From the NCBI RefSeq assembly GCF_037038585.1, contig NC_092523.1:501001-565000 (forward strand): a stretch of DNA of 64,000 nucleotides, read 5' to 3'. Shown here piece by piece: positions 22,701 through 33,424 of the stretch (the stretch's first letter is position 1; each line of letters begins with the position of its first letter). Made by a program: the position numbers and the translations under genes. Origin of the DNA: Patagioenas fasciata (lineage: Eukaryota > Chordata > Aves > Columbiformes > Columbidae). Below the pieces are notes generated by a model. That model was not told the DNA's origin, did no database searches, and saw only the letters and a program-made list of their open reading frames with translations.

Positions 22701-25700
22701 AGTTGTTGGGCTTGGCGCTGGGAGCACCGGGATGGAATCGCGTCTCCGCTGTGCGTGGGCCGGGGCTGGCACTGCGGGACCCTGCGCAGATCCGTGGAGG
22801 GACAGGGACAGGGGCTCTTGGTGCTGTGGTGGCCCCTGCCCCGGTGCTGCTTTGCAAAGAGCCCCTCTGGAGCCGCGGGTGACCCCTTGCCCTTGCACAG
22901 GCTGAAACGCCGGGAGCTGAACTGCTACATGTACGCGCCCAAGGACGAGCTGAAGCACCGGCTGCTCTGGCGAGAGCCCTACACAGAGCACGAGGCAGGT
23001 AGCGGCTCCGCTGGGCCCCATCGGCGGCCGCAGGGTCTGCGCGGGGAAGCAAGGTCTGCATGCCAGCCAGGGTCCCGCGGGCTGTTACCCCTCTTCTTGC
23101 CCAGAACCTGCCCGTTGCGGGCAACCCCAGACCCTGCCGGTGCAAGGAGCCTCCCAGACCCCATCGCACGGCATTGCCCACAAGCCCACCCAGCACAGGG
23201 AGCTCCTCACGGGGCTCTGGCAATGCTTGAATGTGCCAGGGCCTGGAGACCATTGCAGAGAGCCCTCTGTCTCCCAAGGGGCTGGAAACTCTCCCCTGGG
23301 CACCTCCAGGTGCTCTCTGCTGCCTCCCGATGCCCTCAGATCCTTCCTTTTGGGCCACTGTGGTTCCACCTCCCTCTTCCCGTGCTCACAGCACCCGCTT
23401 TGTCCCCAGCCCGCATGCGGTCTCTCATCAAAGCCGCCCAAGAGCAGGGTGTGGAGTTTGTTTTTGCCATTTCTGCTGGCCAGGACATGGTGTTTTCAAG
23501 TGCCGGGGATCGGCTCCTGCTGCAGCAAAAACTCAGGCAGGTACCGTGGTCCTTCTTTCACCCGCTGCGCCAGGGCAAGGGGCACAGGAGCTTGTGCGTG
23601 AGCCCCATGCCCGCCCCAAAGGCTGGTGGGGTCTGTAAACCCCTCCTCCTGCTGCCTGTTGGGGAGCAGCTGTGGGGTGCCCGGTGGCAGATGTGCTGTC
23701 CCCATCACGGTGACAGGGAGCTGAGGGCTCCCCCGGTGCCTGACTGTGCCTGGGCAGCCCTGGGGCAGGAGAGGGACCGGTCAGGCCCCAGGGCTCGCCG
23801 GGCAGCACCGGAGGCCAGTGCGGGTGGTGCTGACCCCGGCTCCTCAAGGAGGGTGGAGAGCCGCGGGCACAGTGGGTTTGCTCTGCTGGCAGCTGCTCCT
23901 GCCCGCGGCACAGCCCGGCGGCCGCTGCCCGCGCCATGCCTGGCCACCCCGCCAGCCAACGCGGCCGTGCCCAGCTCTGCGGCCGTGGCTGTGGGGCTGG
24001 CGTGTGCCCACGGAATGGCTGGGCCTTGTGCGAGGGGCCGCGGCGGGGGCTGCTCTGCCCACTGCGCCCACCTGGGCGCTCAGACCCCTGCCCGGGCAGC
24101 GGGGGCTCGTCCAGGGCTTGCTGCCTCCCTTCTCTCTGCTGCCCAGGGGTCCCTGCAGTCCGTGCCCATGCCCACAGGTGGCTGCCATGGGGTGCCACTC
24201 CTTCGCTCTGCTCTTTGATGACATCGACCCCTGCATGTGCCAAGCTGACAGAGACGTCTTCCCCACCCTGGCGCAGGCTCAGGCCTCTGTGGCCAACGAG
24301 GCGTACCAGGAGCTGGGCCAGCCCTCCATCTTCCTCTTCTGCCCCACAGGTACCGCCTGCAGCAGTGCGGCCCCAGACCCCCATCCCTGGGGCCCGGTGC
24401 TTGACTGGCCCTGGCCCCCCACAGCAGAGGGGGCTGGCGGCACCCAGCGCCCGTGCCTGCTGGGAGCCTCCTGCCCCGTCCTGCTCCTGCGGGAGCCCTG
24501 GGCTTCTCAGGGCTGGGACGGGGCCAGGCGGCAGATGGGCTGGCACAGCAGTAGCCGTGCACGCTTGTTCCCATGCACACGTTCCCAGCCCCAGCCTGCT
24601 GGTCCCAAGCAGCCTCTCCTCTCCTGGTCTCTGCCCCACGGGGCTGCTCTCTGCTCTCTCCACAGAGTACTGCAGCTCCCTGTGCTCCCCCAGCCCCAGC
24701 CAGTCCTGCTACTTGCTGACACTTGGCCAGGAGCTGCTCCCGGGGATCGGCGTCATCTGGACAGGTGGGCACCGGCGCGGTGCTGGGGGTGCCGTGGGGC
24801 TGACAGCGGGTCGGGCTGTGGGTCGGGCTGTGGGTCGGGCTGTGGGTCTGCTCTGCTGGCTGGGGAGCGTGTGCTGGGGGGTGATCCCCGTCCCCGCGCT
24901 CGGTGCCCGGCCACGTGTGCGTCCCCGTCTGCATGACGGGCCGTGTTCTGCTGCTCCACGCGTGTCCGTGCTGTGGGGCTCCAGGCCCAAAGGTGGTGTC
25001 ACAAGAGCTGTCGGCCACGCTGCTGGAGGAGGTGGAGGGCGTCCTGCGGCGCCGCCCCGTCATCTGGGACAACCTCTACGCCAACGACTACGACTGCAGG
25101 CGTGTCTTCCTGGGCCCCTACACGGGACGTGCCCCCGGCCTCATGTCCAGGCTCTGTGGACTGCTCCTCAACCCCAACTGCGAGCTCCAGGCCAACTTCA
25201 TCCCCATACACACCCTGGGCAGCTGGTTTCAGAGCGAGCTGGGGAGCTGTGCCCGCCCCGATCACGCAGGTAGCTGATCCCAGCGCACCAGGCGGCTCTG
25301 CACACGGCGCCTGGGCTGGCAGGGGTGCGTGCCCCCAGGACACGGCCCGGCCAGCGCTGCCGGTCTGTGCTTGGCTCTGAGGCTTCCGCGTGGCAGCGGG
25401 GTGGGGTGTCACCGGGGTGGGGTGTCACCGGGGTGGGGTGTCACTGGGGTGGGTGTCTGTCTCACCGGGGTGGGGTGTCTCACCCAGATGGGCATCAGCC
25501 GGCACCCCTGGGCATGGCATCTGTCCTGGGCGCATCTCCCTGGGGTGGCAGGAGGGACTGCCTGCCCTCAGTGTGGTGTGTGACAGCTCTGTCAAGCGAA
25601 GAATGGGGCTGCCCAGGCTGACGAGCACCGGTTCCTTAGGGATGGAGATTACAGTGGCCCTGAGGGACAGCCAAGGCCCACAGAAGGGGGCGTATAGCCC

Positions 25701-28700
25701 TCAGGAGGACACATACAGCCCCCAGGAGGCCCTGGAGCTGGCGCTGCTTGACTGGGTGGCCGAGATAAACCAGCAGGCCTTGGAGCCAGGTAGGTGATGA
25801 ACTCTCACTGTGCAGCCCCCTCAGCCCCCCCGGAGTGCTGGTCGGGCTCTGCTGGGCGCTCGGTGGGTGAGGGAGCCGCATCCCTGCCCGTGTGGATGGG
25901 GCGCTGTGGCTGGTGCTGCAGCACGGTCTGTGCGCAGAGGTGGGCGGCTGTGCGTGCCCCTCGTGCCGTGCTGCCCCGCGGGTGCTGCTGCCCCAGCCGC
26001 ACCACAGAGGGGATGTCCTTGGCTGGCAGCGTGTTGGCCCAGGCTGGCACGGCTCTGGAATAGCGGGTTCAGCCAGGAGCAAGCTTGGTGCTTCGCAGTG
26101 TTTGCCTCTGCAAAGCCTCAGCAGCCACGGCGGCCTGAAAGGCACAGAGCAAACCAAAGCCCTCCGTCCTGGTAGCTCCCTGGTCCCGCCAGCTTGGAGA
26201 TGGAGCTTCCCAGCACAGCCGCCCCAGGGCTGTCCTGCCCGTGGGCAGCAGGTTCCATGCGGGTGCCAGCAGGGCCTCCCCTTGCTCCTTTCTGCCAGGA
26301 GGAAGGGCCCCGGGACACCCCAGCATCAGCCTGAAGGGAGGAACGAGGCTGCAGCCCGGCTCAGGAGGGCAGGAGGTGGTGTCTGACCCCCAGCCCCACG
26401 ACTGTGCTCCTGGTGGGGCGGAGCAGTGTGGCCGTGAGCCCTGCGGCGTGGCACCGGGGCCGGGATGGGGGAAGGTGACCTCGGAGCCTGGGAAGGGCAG
26501 CGGGAGCAGGACCTCTGCTGACGGTCAGCAAAGCCCCACAGGGGCTGGGGACCCGCTCACCGCAGGGAGCAGAGAGAGCTGCAAGCCCTCTGCTCTGCGC
26601 AGCGCGGCCGGGAGCACCCCGTCCATAGCAACCCCGCTGGCTACGGAGACCCTGCACAGCCCAGGCCCTGCCGTGTGCCGCAGCAACAGGGCCAGTGCCA
26701 GCCAGAACCTTCCCCTTCCCACCAGGGATGCCAGGACAGGGGGTGGCAGCCCCTCCCAGCCCCCCTGTAGTGCCCAGCCCGAGGCCAGCAGGGCTGACAT
26801 GTCCCAGACACCCCCAGGGCCAGGAGCTGGTGCCAGCCCTGGCTCCCCAGCCCCACTCCCCAATGGGGCTGGTGCCAGCCCTGGCTCCCCGGCCCCACTC
26901 ACCGATGGGGCTGGTGCCAGCCCTGGCTCCGTGGCCCCACTCCCCGATGGGGCTGGTGCCAGCCCTGGCTCCCTGGCCCCATTCCCCGATGGGGCTGGTG
27001 CCAGCCCTGGCTCCCCGGTACCCTGGACCCCAGAGGAGGCTGGGTCCGGCACCATGGCCCTGCTGACTCTGGAGAAGGCTGGGTCTGGCCCTACAGAACC
27101 ACTGACTGCCAAGGAGGCCAGGTCCAGCCCCACAGCCCCGGTGACCCCAGAGGAGGCCAGGTCCACCCCCATGGCACCAGTGACCCCAGAGGAGGCCAGG
27201 TCCAGCCCCACAGCCCTGGTGACCCCAGAGGAGGCCAGGTCCTGTCCCACAGCCCTGATGACCCCAGAGGAGGCCAGGTCCAACCCCACAGCACCACTGA
27301 CGCTGGAGGAGGTGCGGATGCTGGTAGAGCTCTTCTACCTGCCCTACCACCATGGGTCGCAGGCGCAGCATCTCCTGGAGCACTTTCGGTGGCTCTGGGC
27401 AAACAGCCTCAGCGTGGGTGTCCCGGCGGCAGCAGACGATGCCAGTGGGGTAAGGCTGGTCCAGGCGCCGCTGCGGGCCGGTGTCCACCATGGTTGCACT
27501 GACGCCGTCTGTCCCCAGGGCACGCGGTGGCGCGGCCGAGCCCAGTCCTTCCAGCGGCTCTGCGCGCAGATCTGCCGCCTGCACAGCCGCTTGGTCAGCA
27601 GCGCCGGCCGGGCGCTGCTCTACGACCTGCACCGCTACCTCTGGGACATCCGCAACGTGCTGCTGGCCGCCAGCGCCTTCGTCCTCTGGCTGGGTGCGTG
27701 TTGATGCCAGACCTGAGCCAGCCTCGGGGCCCTGCAGTCCCTGTTTGCACCAAATCCAGACACCCTGAAGGGCAGCGGCCCCTGGGCACTGTGGTGCACC
27801 CGAGCATCTGAAGCTTGTTCTGTGGTGATCCACTGTTCCTCCCCGTAAGGAGGTGAAGGTGCCTGGGACCCCTCGCAGCAGCCTGGGGTCCCTGTGTCCA
27901 GCTGGGGGTGGCAGGGTCTCTCCGGGAGAACAGCTCCTGCTGGGCTGTACCCATGTAACTGCCTCGCCTCCCTTGCAGATGGGCATCTCCTCTGCGACCC
28001 CGACCCCAAGGGCACCTGGGGAAGCTGCTTTGGCTGTGAGTACCAGTGCTGCCCAGTTCCCCTCCCGCCTGCTGCCCGGTCACCTCCAGCCCCGCAGCCG
28101 TGGGGCTGCCCCCCCGGCACCCTGCGGCCGGCAGAGCGGGATGGCCACGAGGAGCCCGGCGCCCTGCATGCTCGGTACACCGAGGCAGGATGGCACCGTT
28201 GCGGGGGCAGGGCAGGCACCGGAGCGGCTCTTCACCATCTCTCAGTCTGGAGGAATGCCTGTTCCCAGGGCACGCTTCCTCAGGCCTTTTAATCCAGGCA
28301 CCTCCTGTTCTTTCCGGTTGAAGGGATCCAGGAGCCATGGGAAGCCATAATGCCCTGGGTGGCAGAGATGAGGCTGGATTTTGAATGCCTGTGCATCACT
28401 TTGGGAGCCCCAGCTCCTCTGGTTTAGGGTTCCCTAGTTGCTCTGTGAGCCTTGTTATCTCCTACCAGCCAGCAGCTGTTACCAGATGACAACCTGAGAG
28501 GGTCTCCAGGTCCAGTGTGGGACGGGCCGTGTGCCTCGAACCACTTGTGCAGGGCAGCAGGCGCACGCCGTGCCAGGCTGTACCCCGGAGCTGTCTTACC
28601 TTACACTTCATGGAGGCAAGATCACCCCTTTCCCCGTTCCCCACTGCAGGCCTTGCCGCGGAAGGCGTGCGGGTGGCTGCCGCGGCCAGGCGAGGTCCGG

Positions 28701-31700
28701 GGACAGACCCTTGGAGCTGTGACCAGTGTGCGGCACGACATTGCTGCGCAGTGGAGGCTGATCTCCCTCAGCCCAGCGGGTTTTTCGTTCACCTCACATG
28801 TATCTGTTGCCTGTTGCCTCCAGGGTGCAAGAGCATCACTGCCCCGACCCTGCTGGGGGGGGACGCCGAGCCCTGGGCACGCCGTGGGGGCCTGTTTGGA
28901 GAACTGCAGGTGAGAGCCTGCGCCAGGCTGTGGGGCTGAAGGAGCCGCTGGGGAGCTGGGATCCCAGCTGCTGCTCCCGGCCCTGCCTTTGGGTCACGGG
29001 AAGGCAGAGGTGCCCTGGGCCTCTGTGCCTTGGCTGCAGCTCCCGAGGCTCAGGGTGCCTCAGAGGGACCCTCCTCCTGCTGCTTCCGGACAAGCTCTGG
29101 AGCCGGGACAACCTGCTCCTTGACGGGCTGTGTCTCTTCCAGGCCCTGCTGCCCGTGGGGAACAGCTGTGACCTGTTCTACCACCCACCTCCGCTCTTCC
29201 CATCCAGCCAGCTGTACCTGCTGCGCCCGCTGCTGCCCCCGGACAAGGTGAGACCGCGGCACGAAGGGGTGGCCGGAGCTCACCTCGCGTGGTCTAACGA
29301 GGCACGTGCTCACCTGCTGCTGCCGCAGAGCTGAGCTCGCAGTGCAGGTGATGCAGGTGGGAAGGGACGTCTGGGCTCCAGCCTCGCTCAGAGCAGGACA
29401 GCCTGGGCAGGTCACCCGGGGCTGTGTCCGGCAGCGTGTCAGCCCCGGCAGCCTCGGCAGGGACCGTCACCTGCCCCTCTGGCAGCCGGAGAGGGAGGCC
29501 CGGCCGAGGTGCAAGCAGCAGGAGCCACGGATAAACCAGCACAGAGTTGGGGTCACCAGGTTGCGAGGGGCTCTCCAGATCAGCCCCCGCCCTGGTCTCC
29601 AGCGGTGGCCACAAGCAGAGGCCAGGAAAGATCCAGAACAGACAAGGGTGGATGGCGAGCTCCTGCAGCTCTGGGCACGGCCCGAGCCCGTCCGGGTCCA
29701 GCTCCAAATCAGCCCTTTCTTCAAACGCTCACCCAGTCTATGGGGCAGTTCCCAGTGGAGAGGCAGCAGCCTCTGTCAGCTGTGACCTGCTTGCTGCCAG
29801 CCCTGCCTGTGGCATCGCAGCAGTTCGATGGGACGGGGAGGGAACGGGAGAATTTGGAGGTGGGGAGGCACAGGAGTTAAACTGCTGCTGAATCCAGCAG
29901 AGCCCTGGCTCACCAGGCACCACAGTCTGCGCCAAGCACCGCGCTCCTGGCCCTGCCGCCTCCCCTCACCAAAGGCAGAGCTGGCGCTGCAGATCACGGG
30001 CACAACTGCACATCCCTGCTCATACCGCGCCCGGCAGCGTGGAGCTGCGGCGCTCACAAATAACAGAGCGGGGCTGCCGGCACAGGAGAGCGAGTTATAT
30101 GATCAGACTGCAGCTGCCAGCACTTCCATTGCAAGAGCTTTTCTTCGGTTGCCTGTTGTCAGTTTTAATCTGATCAGGCTAAACTTTAACAAGCTGAATG
30201 TCTGTGTTCAGTGAAACTTTGAGAGAAAACCCAGCTCAGCACTTCAGCCGGCTCTGGAGCGGCGCTCAGAGGAGCTCTGTCCTGCCCCGGCTCGGCGCAG
30301 GGCCTGTGCTTTGAGAAGCAAGGCTTCCAGCAGGGTGCTCTTTCTGCTGGTCCCACAAGCAGCAGCAAACTCAACTCTGACCAACACAGGAAATGTTGAC
30401 ATGTCCCACTTTGCACATGCTCTGTGGAGACCTGGGTTTCAGGGCTGGTTTTGCTGCTGTTGCTCTGAGCATGCTTGGTCCCGGCTGAGCAGCTGCCGCT
30501 CCGGGATGCGGGCTGCAGCGGCAGCCTCTCCTGGGGAAGTGGTGCCGTGCTGTGGCAATGGCCCTCAGGCCAGCAAGGCGGTGCTCAGTGCATTGCTTGG
30601 CACAGATGCCTGTGCCCTTGGACGGCTGAAGCGCATACCCTTGTACCTTCCCTGGCCAGGACGCGCGGGATGCCACAGCCCTGGCTGCGCTCCGTTAGTC
30701 ACCCTGGGCAGCTGCTGGTCCCATGGCCCGGCAGGGATGGGGCAGGGATGGGGCAGGGATGGGGCAGGGCCAGTGGGGCTGAGGTGGGTCTGCATCTTCC
30801 AGGCAGAGCTTTACCGGATGTGCCGGGAGAGTTTGGACTGTGACCCCAGAGTCGCAGAGATCCTCGTGGCCCACCCCGACCTCCTCGGTGACAGGTGAGC
30901 CGTGGCCCTTCGGGGGCTCCCTCTTGCCAAGCCCGGCCATGCGCAGGGCGATGCTGAGCTGTGGTGGGAGGCAGCGGCCCCTCCTCTCATTGCTGTGGGG
31001 ACCAGTGCTGCCTGCAGCACGGCTGCCATGGCCCTGCCGTGCAGGAGGGGACAGGGAGGGCAGTCCCTGCGCCAGTGTCCGTGGGGGTGGACCCGCTCTC
31101 AGCCTGGCTGTGGGGGCTGCAGGGGCTCCCCTTGGCCCAGGCTTTGCTGGGGTGCTGTCCCGCCAGGGCAGGAAGGAGGAGGCTGGGCTGGGCTGGACAG
31201 GGCTGAGCTTCCCTGGGCCAGGCTGGGCTCCAGGTGCGGCTCAGCGGTGCTTCTGCTCTGGCTGGCAGGTTGCTGGGCAGCTTCCTGAGCCTGAGCCCCG
31301 AGTACACGTTTGTGCTGGAGGATGAGGGTGGCCCATGCGGCTACGCAGCCGGAGCACTCTGCGCTGAGGACTTCCTGCAACAGCGAGACAGCAACTGGCT
31401 ACCGGCCACACGGCACAAGTACCCCCGAGACCTGGGCACAGGGACCCCAGCTCCAGGACAGGTGAGGGGGCACCAGGAGCAGAGGGGAGCGGGTATGGGG
31501 GTATGGAGGGAGCTCCCTCACTTGTGTTTGTCTCCCGCAGGATGCCCTGGAGGAAGCACTGCTCTTCTTCCACACAGAGCCGCTGGCTGTGCCCCTGCCC
31601 GTGCTGCGGCGCTTCCCCTCGCTGGTGCAGCTGGGCACGGCCCCCCGGGTACAGGACGTGGGGGCCAGCCGCAGCCTGGCCATCTGCCTGCTCAGTGCGC

Positions 31701-32183
31701 TCAGGGCCAACGGTGAGCACGGCCCCCGAGCCGGGGCTCTGGGGTCCCCTTCATCCTGCACGGCCCTGTCCCGCCTGCTCCCCTGCGCACTGCAGGGCCA
31801 GGGGCCAGCCCCACCTGCACCCCACCCCTCAGCCCTCCCCGGGGCTCCCTGTCCCATCCCTGGCTCAGTCTGGCCCCGGCATGCCCACCAGGGCACACGG
31901 ACCCGTGCCTCAGGGCATTGCTCAGGCACCCAGTGCCAAAGGGCTGTGGAGAGGCTGCCCCCCTGGGGGAGGGGGTCCCAGCCTCTGGCCCCAACCCCAG
32001 CACTGGGGTCCTGGTGCCAGGGCCTGACCTCTCCCCTCCTTTCCAGGGTCACGGGGAGTGTTTTGCCAGGTCAGTGCCACTGACCAGCAGCAGCTGAGCT
32101 TCTACAGCGGACTGGGCTTTGTCGCCCTGCCAGTGGCCTGGGACAGCTCTCCTGGCACTCGGCTCCTGGGACGTCTCCTCTGA
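16710..32183 (+). CDS. OGAL: O-GlcNAcase paralogue (OGA-like), GH84 plus acetyltransferase-like domain
   Basis: Sixteen exons join in frame to 1045 residues: 16710-16749, 19612-19663, 22901-22998, 23410-23540, 24178-24349, 24666-24764, 24985-25269, 25640-25789, 26299-27449, 27519-27693, 28824-28909, 29143-29247, 30803-30894, 31269-31461, 31541-31712 and 32047-32183. The GH84 domain (residues 5-300) matches human OGA with a constant offset of 53: [21 protein letters not shown] (Lys45), LLFDDID (catalytic Asp121-Asp122), EYC (Tyr166), [11 protein letters not shown] (Trp225, Asn227, Asp232) and Asn260. One pocket change is Leu170 where human has Phe223. A repeat-built disordered part (343-680), the stalk helices and a GNAT-like C-terminus ([21 protein letters not shown]) follow. 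The expected role is removal of O-GlcNAc from Ser/Thr of nuclear and cytosolic proteins; activity itself is inferred. The symbol is provisional: I recall a fish paralogue called ogal/mgea5l but could not test orthology. Confidence 0.93.
16750..19611 (+). other. OGA-paralogue intron 1
   Basis: 2862-base intron. Positions 17600-17760 and 18150-18330 are unusually A/T-rich for this window and could be old transposon remains or regulatory DNA; neither was recognised. A 76-base direct duplication (18528-18603 and 18604-18680) contains CTGCTGTCAGACAGCAGTGC. Open frames at 17594-18163 and on the opposite strand match no known family. Confidence 0.65.
19664..19669 (+). other. Predicted GC-AG splice donor (GCAAGT), OGA-paralogue intron 2
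   Basis: Ending exon 2 after CAATG and starting the intron with GCAAGT gives TG|G = Trp31, then LKRREL. This keeps exact length agreement with human OGA (LFRRLQKWEL against LFQWLKRREL) and the reading frame. The nearby GT at 19668 would add four bases and shift the frame of exon 3. GCAAGT is the standard context of minor GC-AG introns. Confidence 0.75.
20113..20343 (+). repeat. 40-bp minisatellite in OGA-paralogue intron 2
   Basis: Six copies with 40-base spacing (cores at 20116, 20156, 20196, 20236, 20276 and 20316), each holding GGACCTGCTGCCATGGGG. Copies are over 90 percent alike by eye. Confidence 0.95.
20585..21300 (+). repeat. About 41-bp GCAGTGCACTGGCAG minisatellite in OGA-paralogue intron 2
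   Basis: About fifteen copies in which GGGCAGTGCACTGGCAGCGG alternates with linkers based on GTGTTTGGCGC or GGTTTTGGCGC. The 5' end is degenerate. The array has no stops in three plus and two minus frames. Its GCGGGCAGTGC core recurs in the array of the last LOXL3 intron. Confidence 0.95.
22108..22395 (+). repeat. 15-bp GAGCTGCAGCACACG minisatellite in OGA-paralogue intron 2
   Basis: About nineteen copies of a 15-base unit, with variant units (gggctacagcacaca, gaacggtagcacacg) repeating in a regular order. This gives a higher-order period of 60 bases in the first half. Confidence 0.93.
25398..25490 (+). repeat. Short GGGGTGGGGTGTCACC repeat in OGA-paralogue intron 7
   Basis: Five to six imperfect copies of a 16 to 18 base G-rich unit in the 370-base intron between exons 7 and 8. 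Confidence 0.85.
26823..27032 (+). repeat. Coding minisatellite, 42 bp x 5, in OGA-paralogue exon 9
   Basis: Five exact 42-base steps from 26823 encode the 14-residue unit [14 protein letters not shown] with variants (PLTD, VAPL, LAPF, PVPW). The unit is Gly/Ala/Ser/Pro-rich and certainly disordered. It is in the reading frame of exon 9 and lies between the catalytic domain and the stalk. Confidence 0.92.
27027..27299 (+). repeat. Coding minisatellite, 39 bp x 7, in OGA-paralogue exon 9
   Basis: Exactly seven 39-base units encode [13 protein letters not shown] and variants. The array ends at codon 27300, where the conserved stalk begins with [12 protein letters not shown]. The unit start TPEEAR resembles TLEEVR, so the array may have grown from the edge of the conserved domain. 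It creates a regular acidic/basic Ser/Thr/Pro-rich spacer. Confidence 0.93.
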
Positions 32184-32752
32184 GCAGCGGGGGGTGCAGG
32201 CACAGGGAGGCCGTGCCTGACCCCCATCCCGCACGGCATCGGCCTGAGGCAGTGGGAGCAGGGGGCACCTTGAGCAGGGCAGGTGGACATGATGGGGACA
32301 TAGCCTGGGGGTGAGGAGGACGTCACTGGGATGTGTGCAGGGCACTCGGCTGTGAGGGTCCTTTGGCGACAGAGAGGTGTTTCTGCCTTCTCAGGAGATC
32401 TGGGCAGCAGGGCCCCTCTGCTCCTCCCCTGACTGTTCCTGCTTGCCGAGCACCCTCCACCTTTGCTGGGCAGCCAGCGACATCCCTGGGCTGGCTGCAG
32501 AGCGCAGGGCTGGCGGAACCGCGTGGGCAGCGTTCAGGTCACAGAGCGTGGCACCGTGCCCCAGCGCTAAGAGGGTGTCCCTGTCCTGCGGACTGGGCTG
32601 TCCAGCTCTCTCCATGCTGTGTGGCACTAGGCAGGGCAGCTGGTGCCGGGGCTGGCTCTCGGCACCAAGGACCTGCTTGTCCGCATGGTCTGGTACGGGA
32701 CACGGTGAGGCAGCTGCCATCTCTGCTGCCCGAAGGAAGTGCTGTCCTTGGC

Positions 32753-32758
32753 ATTAAA
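32753..32758 (+). terminator. OGA-paralogue polyadenylation signal ATTAAA
   Basis: ATTAAA 570 bases after the stop codon. No AATAAA occurs earlier in the 3' region, and the LOXL3 CpG island begins about 160 bases later. Confidence 0.6.
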
Positions 32759-32919
32759 GCATTTGCTGGGCTCTCGCCCTGGTTCATCTCTTGGGGGAAA
32801 CTGTTGGGGTACCAGCATGTCCCTCTCACACCCTCATGCCCAGCTTGCAGCAAGCCCTGTCTGTCCACCTCACCCCAGCTGTCGTTGGAGCTGGTCCTGC
32901 GTAACCTCGAATGAAGCGG

Positions 32920-33424
32920 CTCCCGGGCGGGCGGCGAGCGCTGAGCTGTCCGGAGGAAGGCCCGGGGCTGCCCCCCCGCAGCGGGCAGTGTCCCCCCCGC
33001 GGGCCCCACAGCGGCGGGGCGACCCCGAGACTCCGTCCCGGGGGGCCGGTGCCGGCCCTGGAGCGCACTCCGGACGGGGCGGGGGGCTGGGGGGATCGGC
33101 CCGCCCCGGGGCGGTGGGCGGGGGGCGCGGTGCCCGCCCTCCCCGTACCGGCTGCGGGGCCGGGCCGCTCGGCGCGGGCTGGGGCAGCGGGGCGGCCCCG
33201 GACACTCGGGCACGGCGCGGGGCGGGCCGGGGCGGAGAGGGGCGGCACGGCTCGGCTCGGCTCGGCTCGGCTCGGCTCGGCTCCGCTCCGCTCCGCTCCG
33301 CTCCGCACGGCTCGACTCGCCTCGCCTGCACTCGGCCCGGCTCGGCTCGGCTCGGCCCCGCCGGCACTCGGCTGGACGCTCTCGCTCGGCGCTACCGGAG
33401 CCGCGCAGCCCGCGGGGACGAGAG
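32920..33424 (+). promoter_or_regulatory. CpG island and likely non-coding exon 1 of LOXL3
   Basis: Extremely CpG-rich sequence without TATA. A good donor (GAGAG|gtaccg) ends a possible 5' UTR exon at 33424. It would splice to the acceptor at 39911-39913, one short step before the LOXL3 start codon. Human LOXL3 likewise has a non-coding first exon. The transcription start itself is not visible. Confidence 0.55.
33247..33357 (+). repeat. GGCTC/CGCTC pentanucleotide microsatellite
   Basis: Runs of GGCTC, then CGCTC, then GGCTC again within the CpG island, about 110 bases, just upstream of the presumed LOXL3 exon 1 donor. Confidence 0.93.

Noticed and set aside
22570-22720. Possible LTR-like or transposon remnant before OGA-paralogue exon 3
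   Set aside because: Slight compositional break only. No terminal repeats, target duplication or coding remains were seen.
27979-28035. Possible 57-base exon of the OGA paralogue (phase 1-1)
   Set aside because: Splice sites are acceptable, but skipping it gives LWLG-CKSI, which matches human WLG-CRSH exactly. Inclusion would insert unrelated residues.
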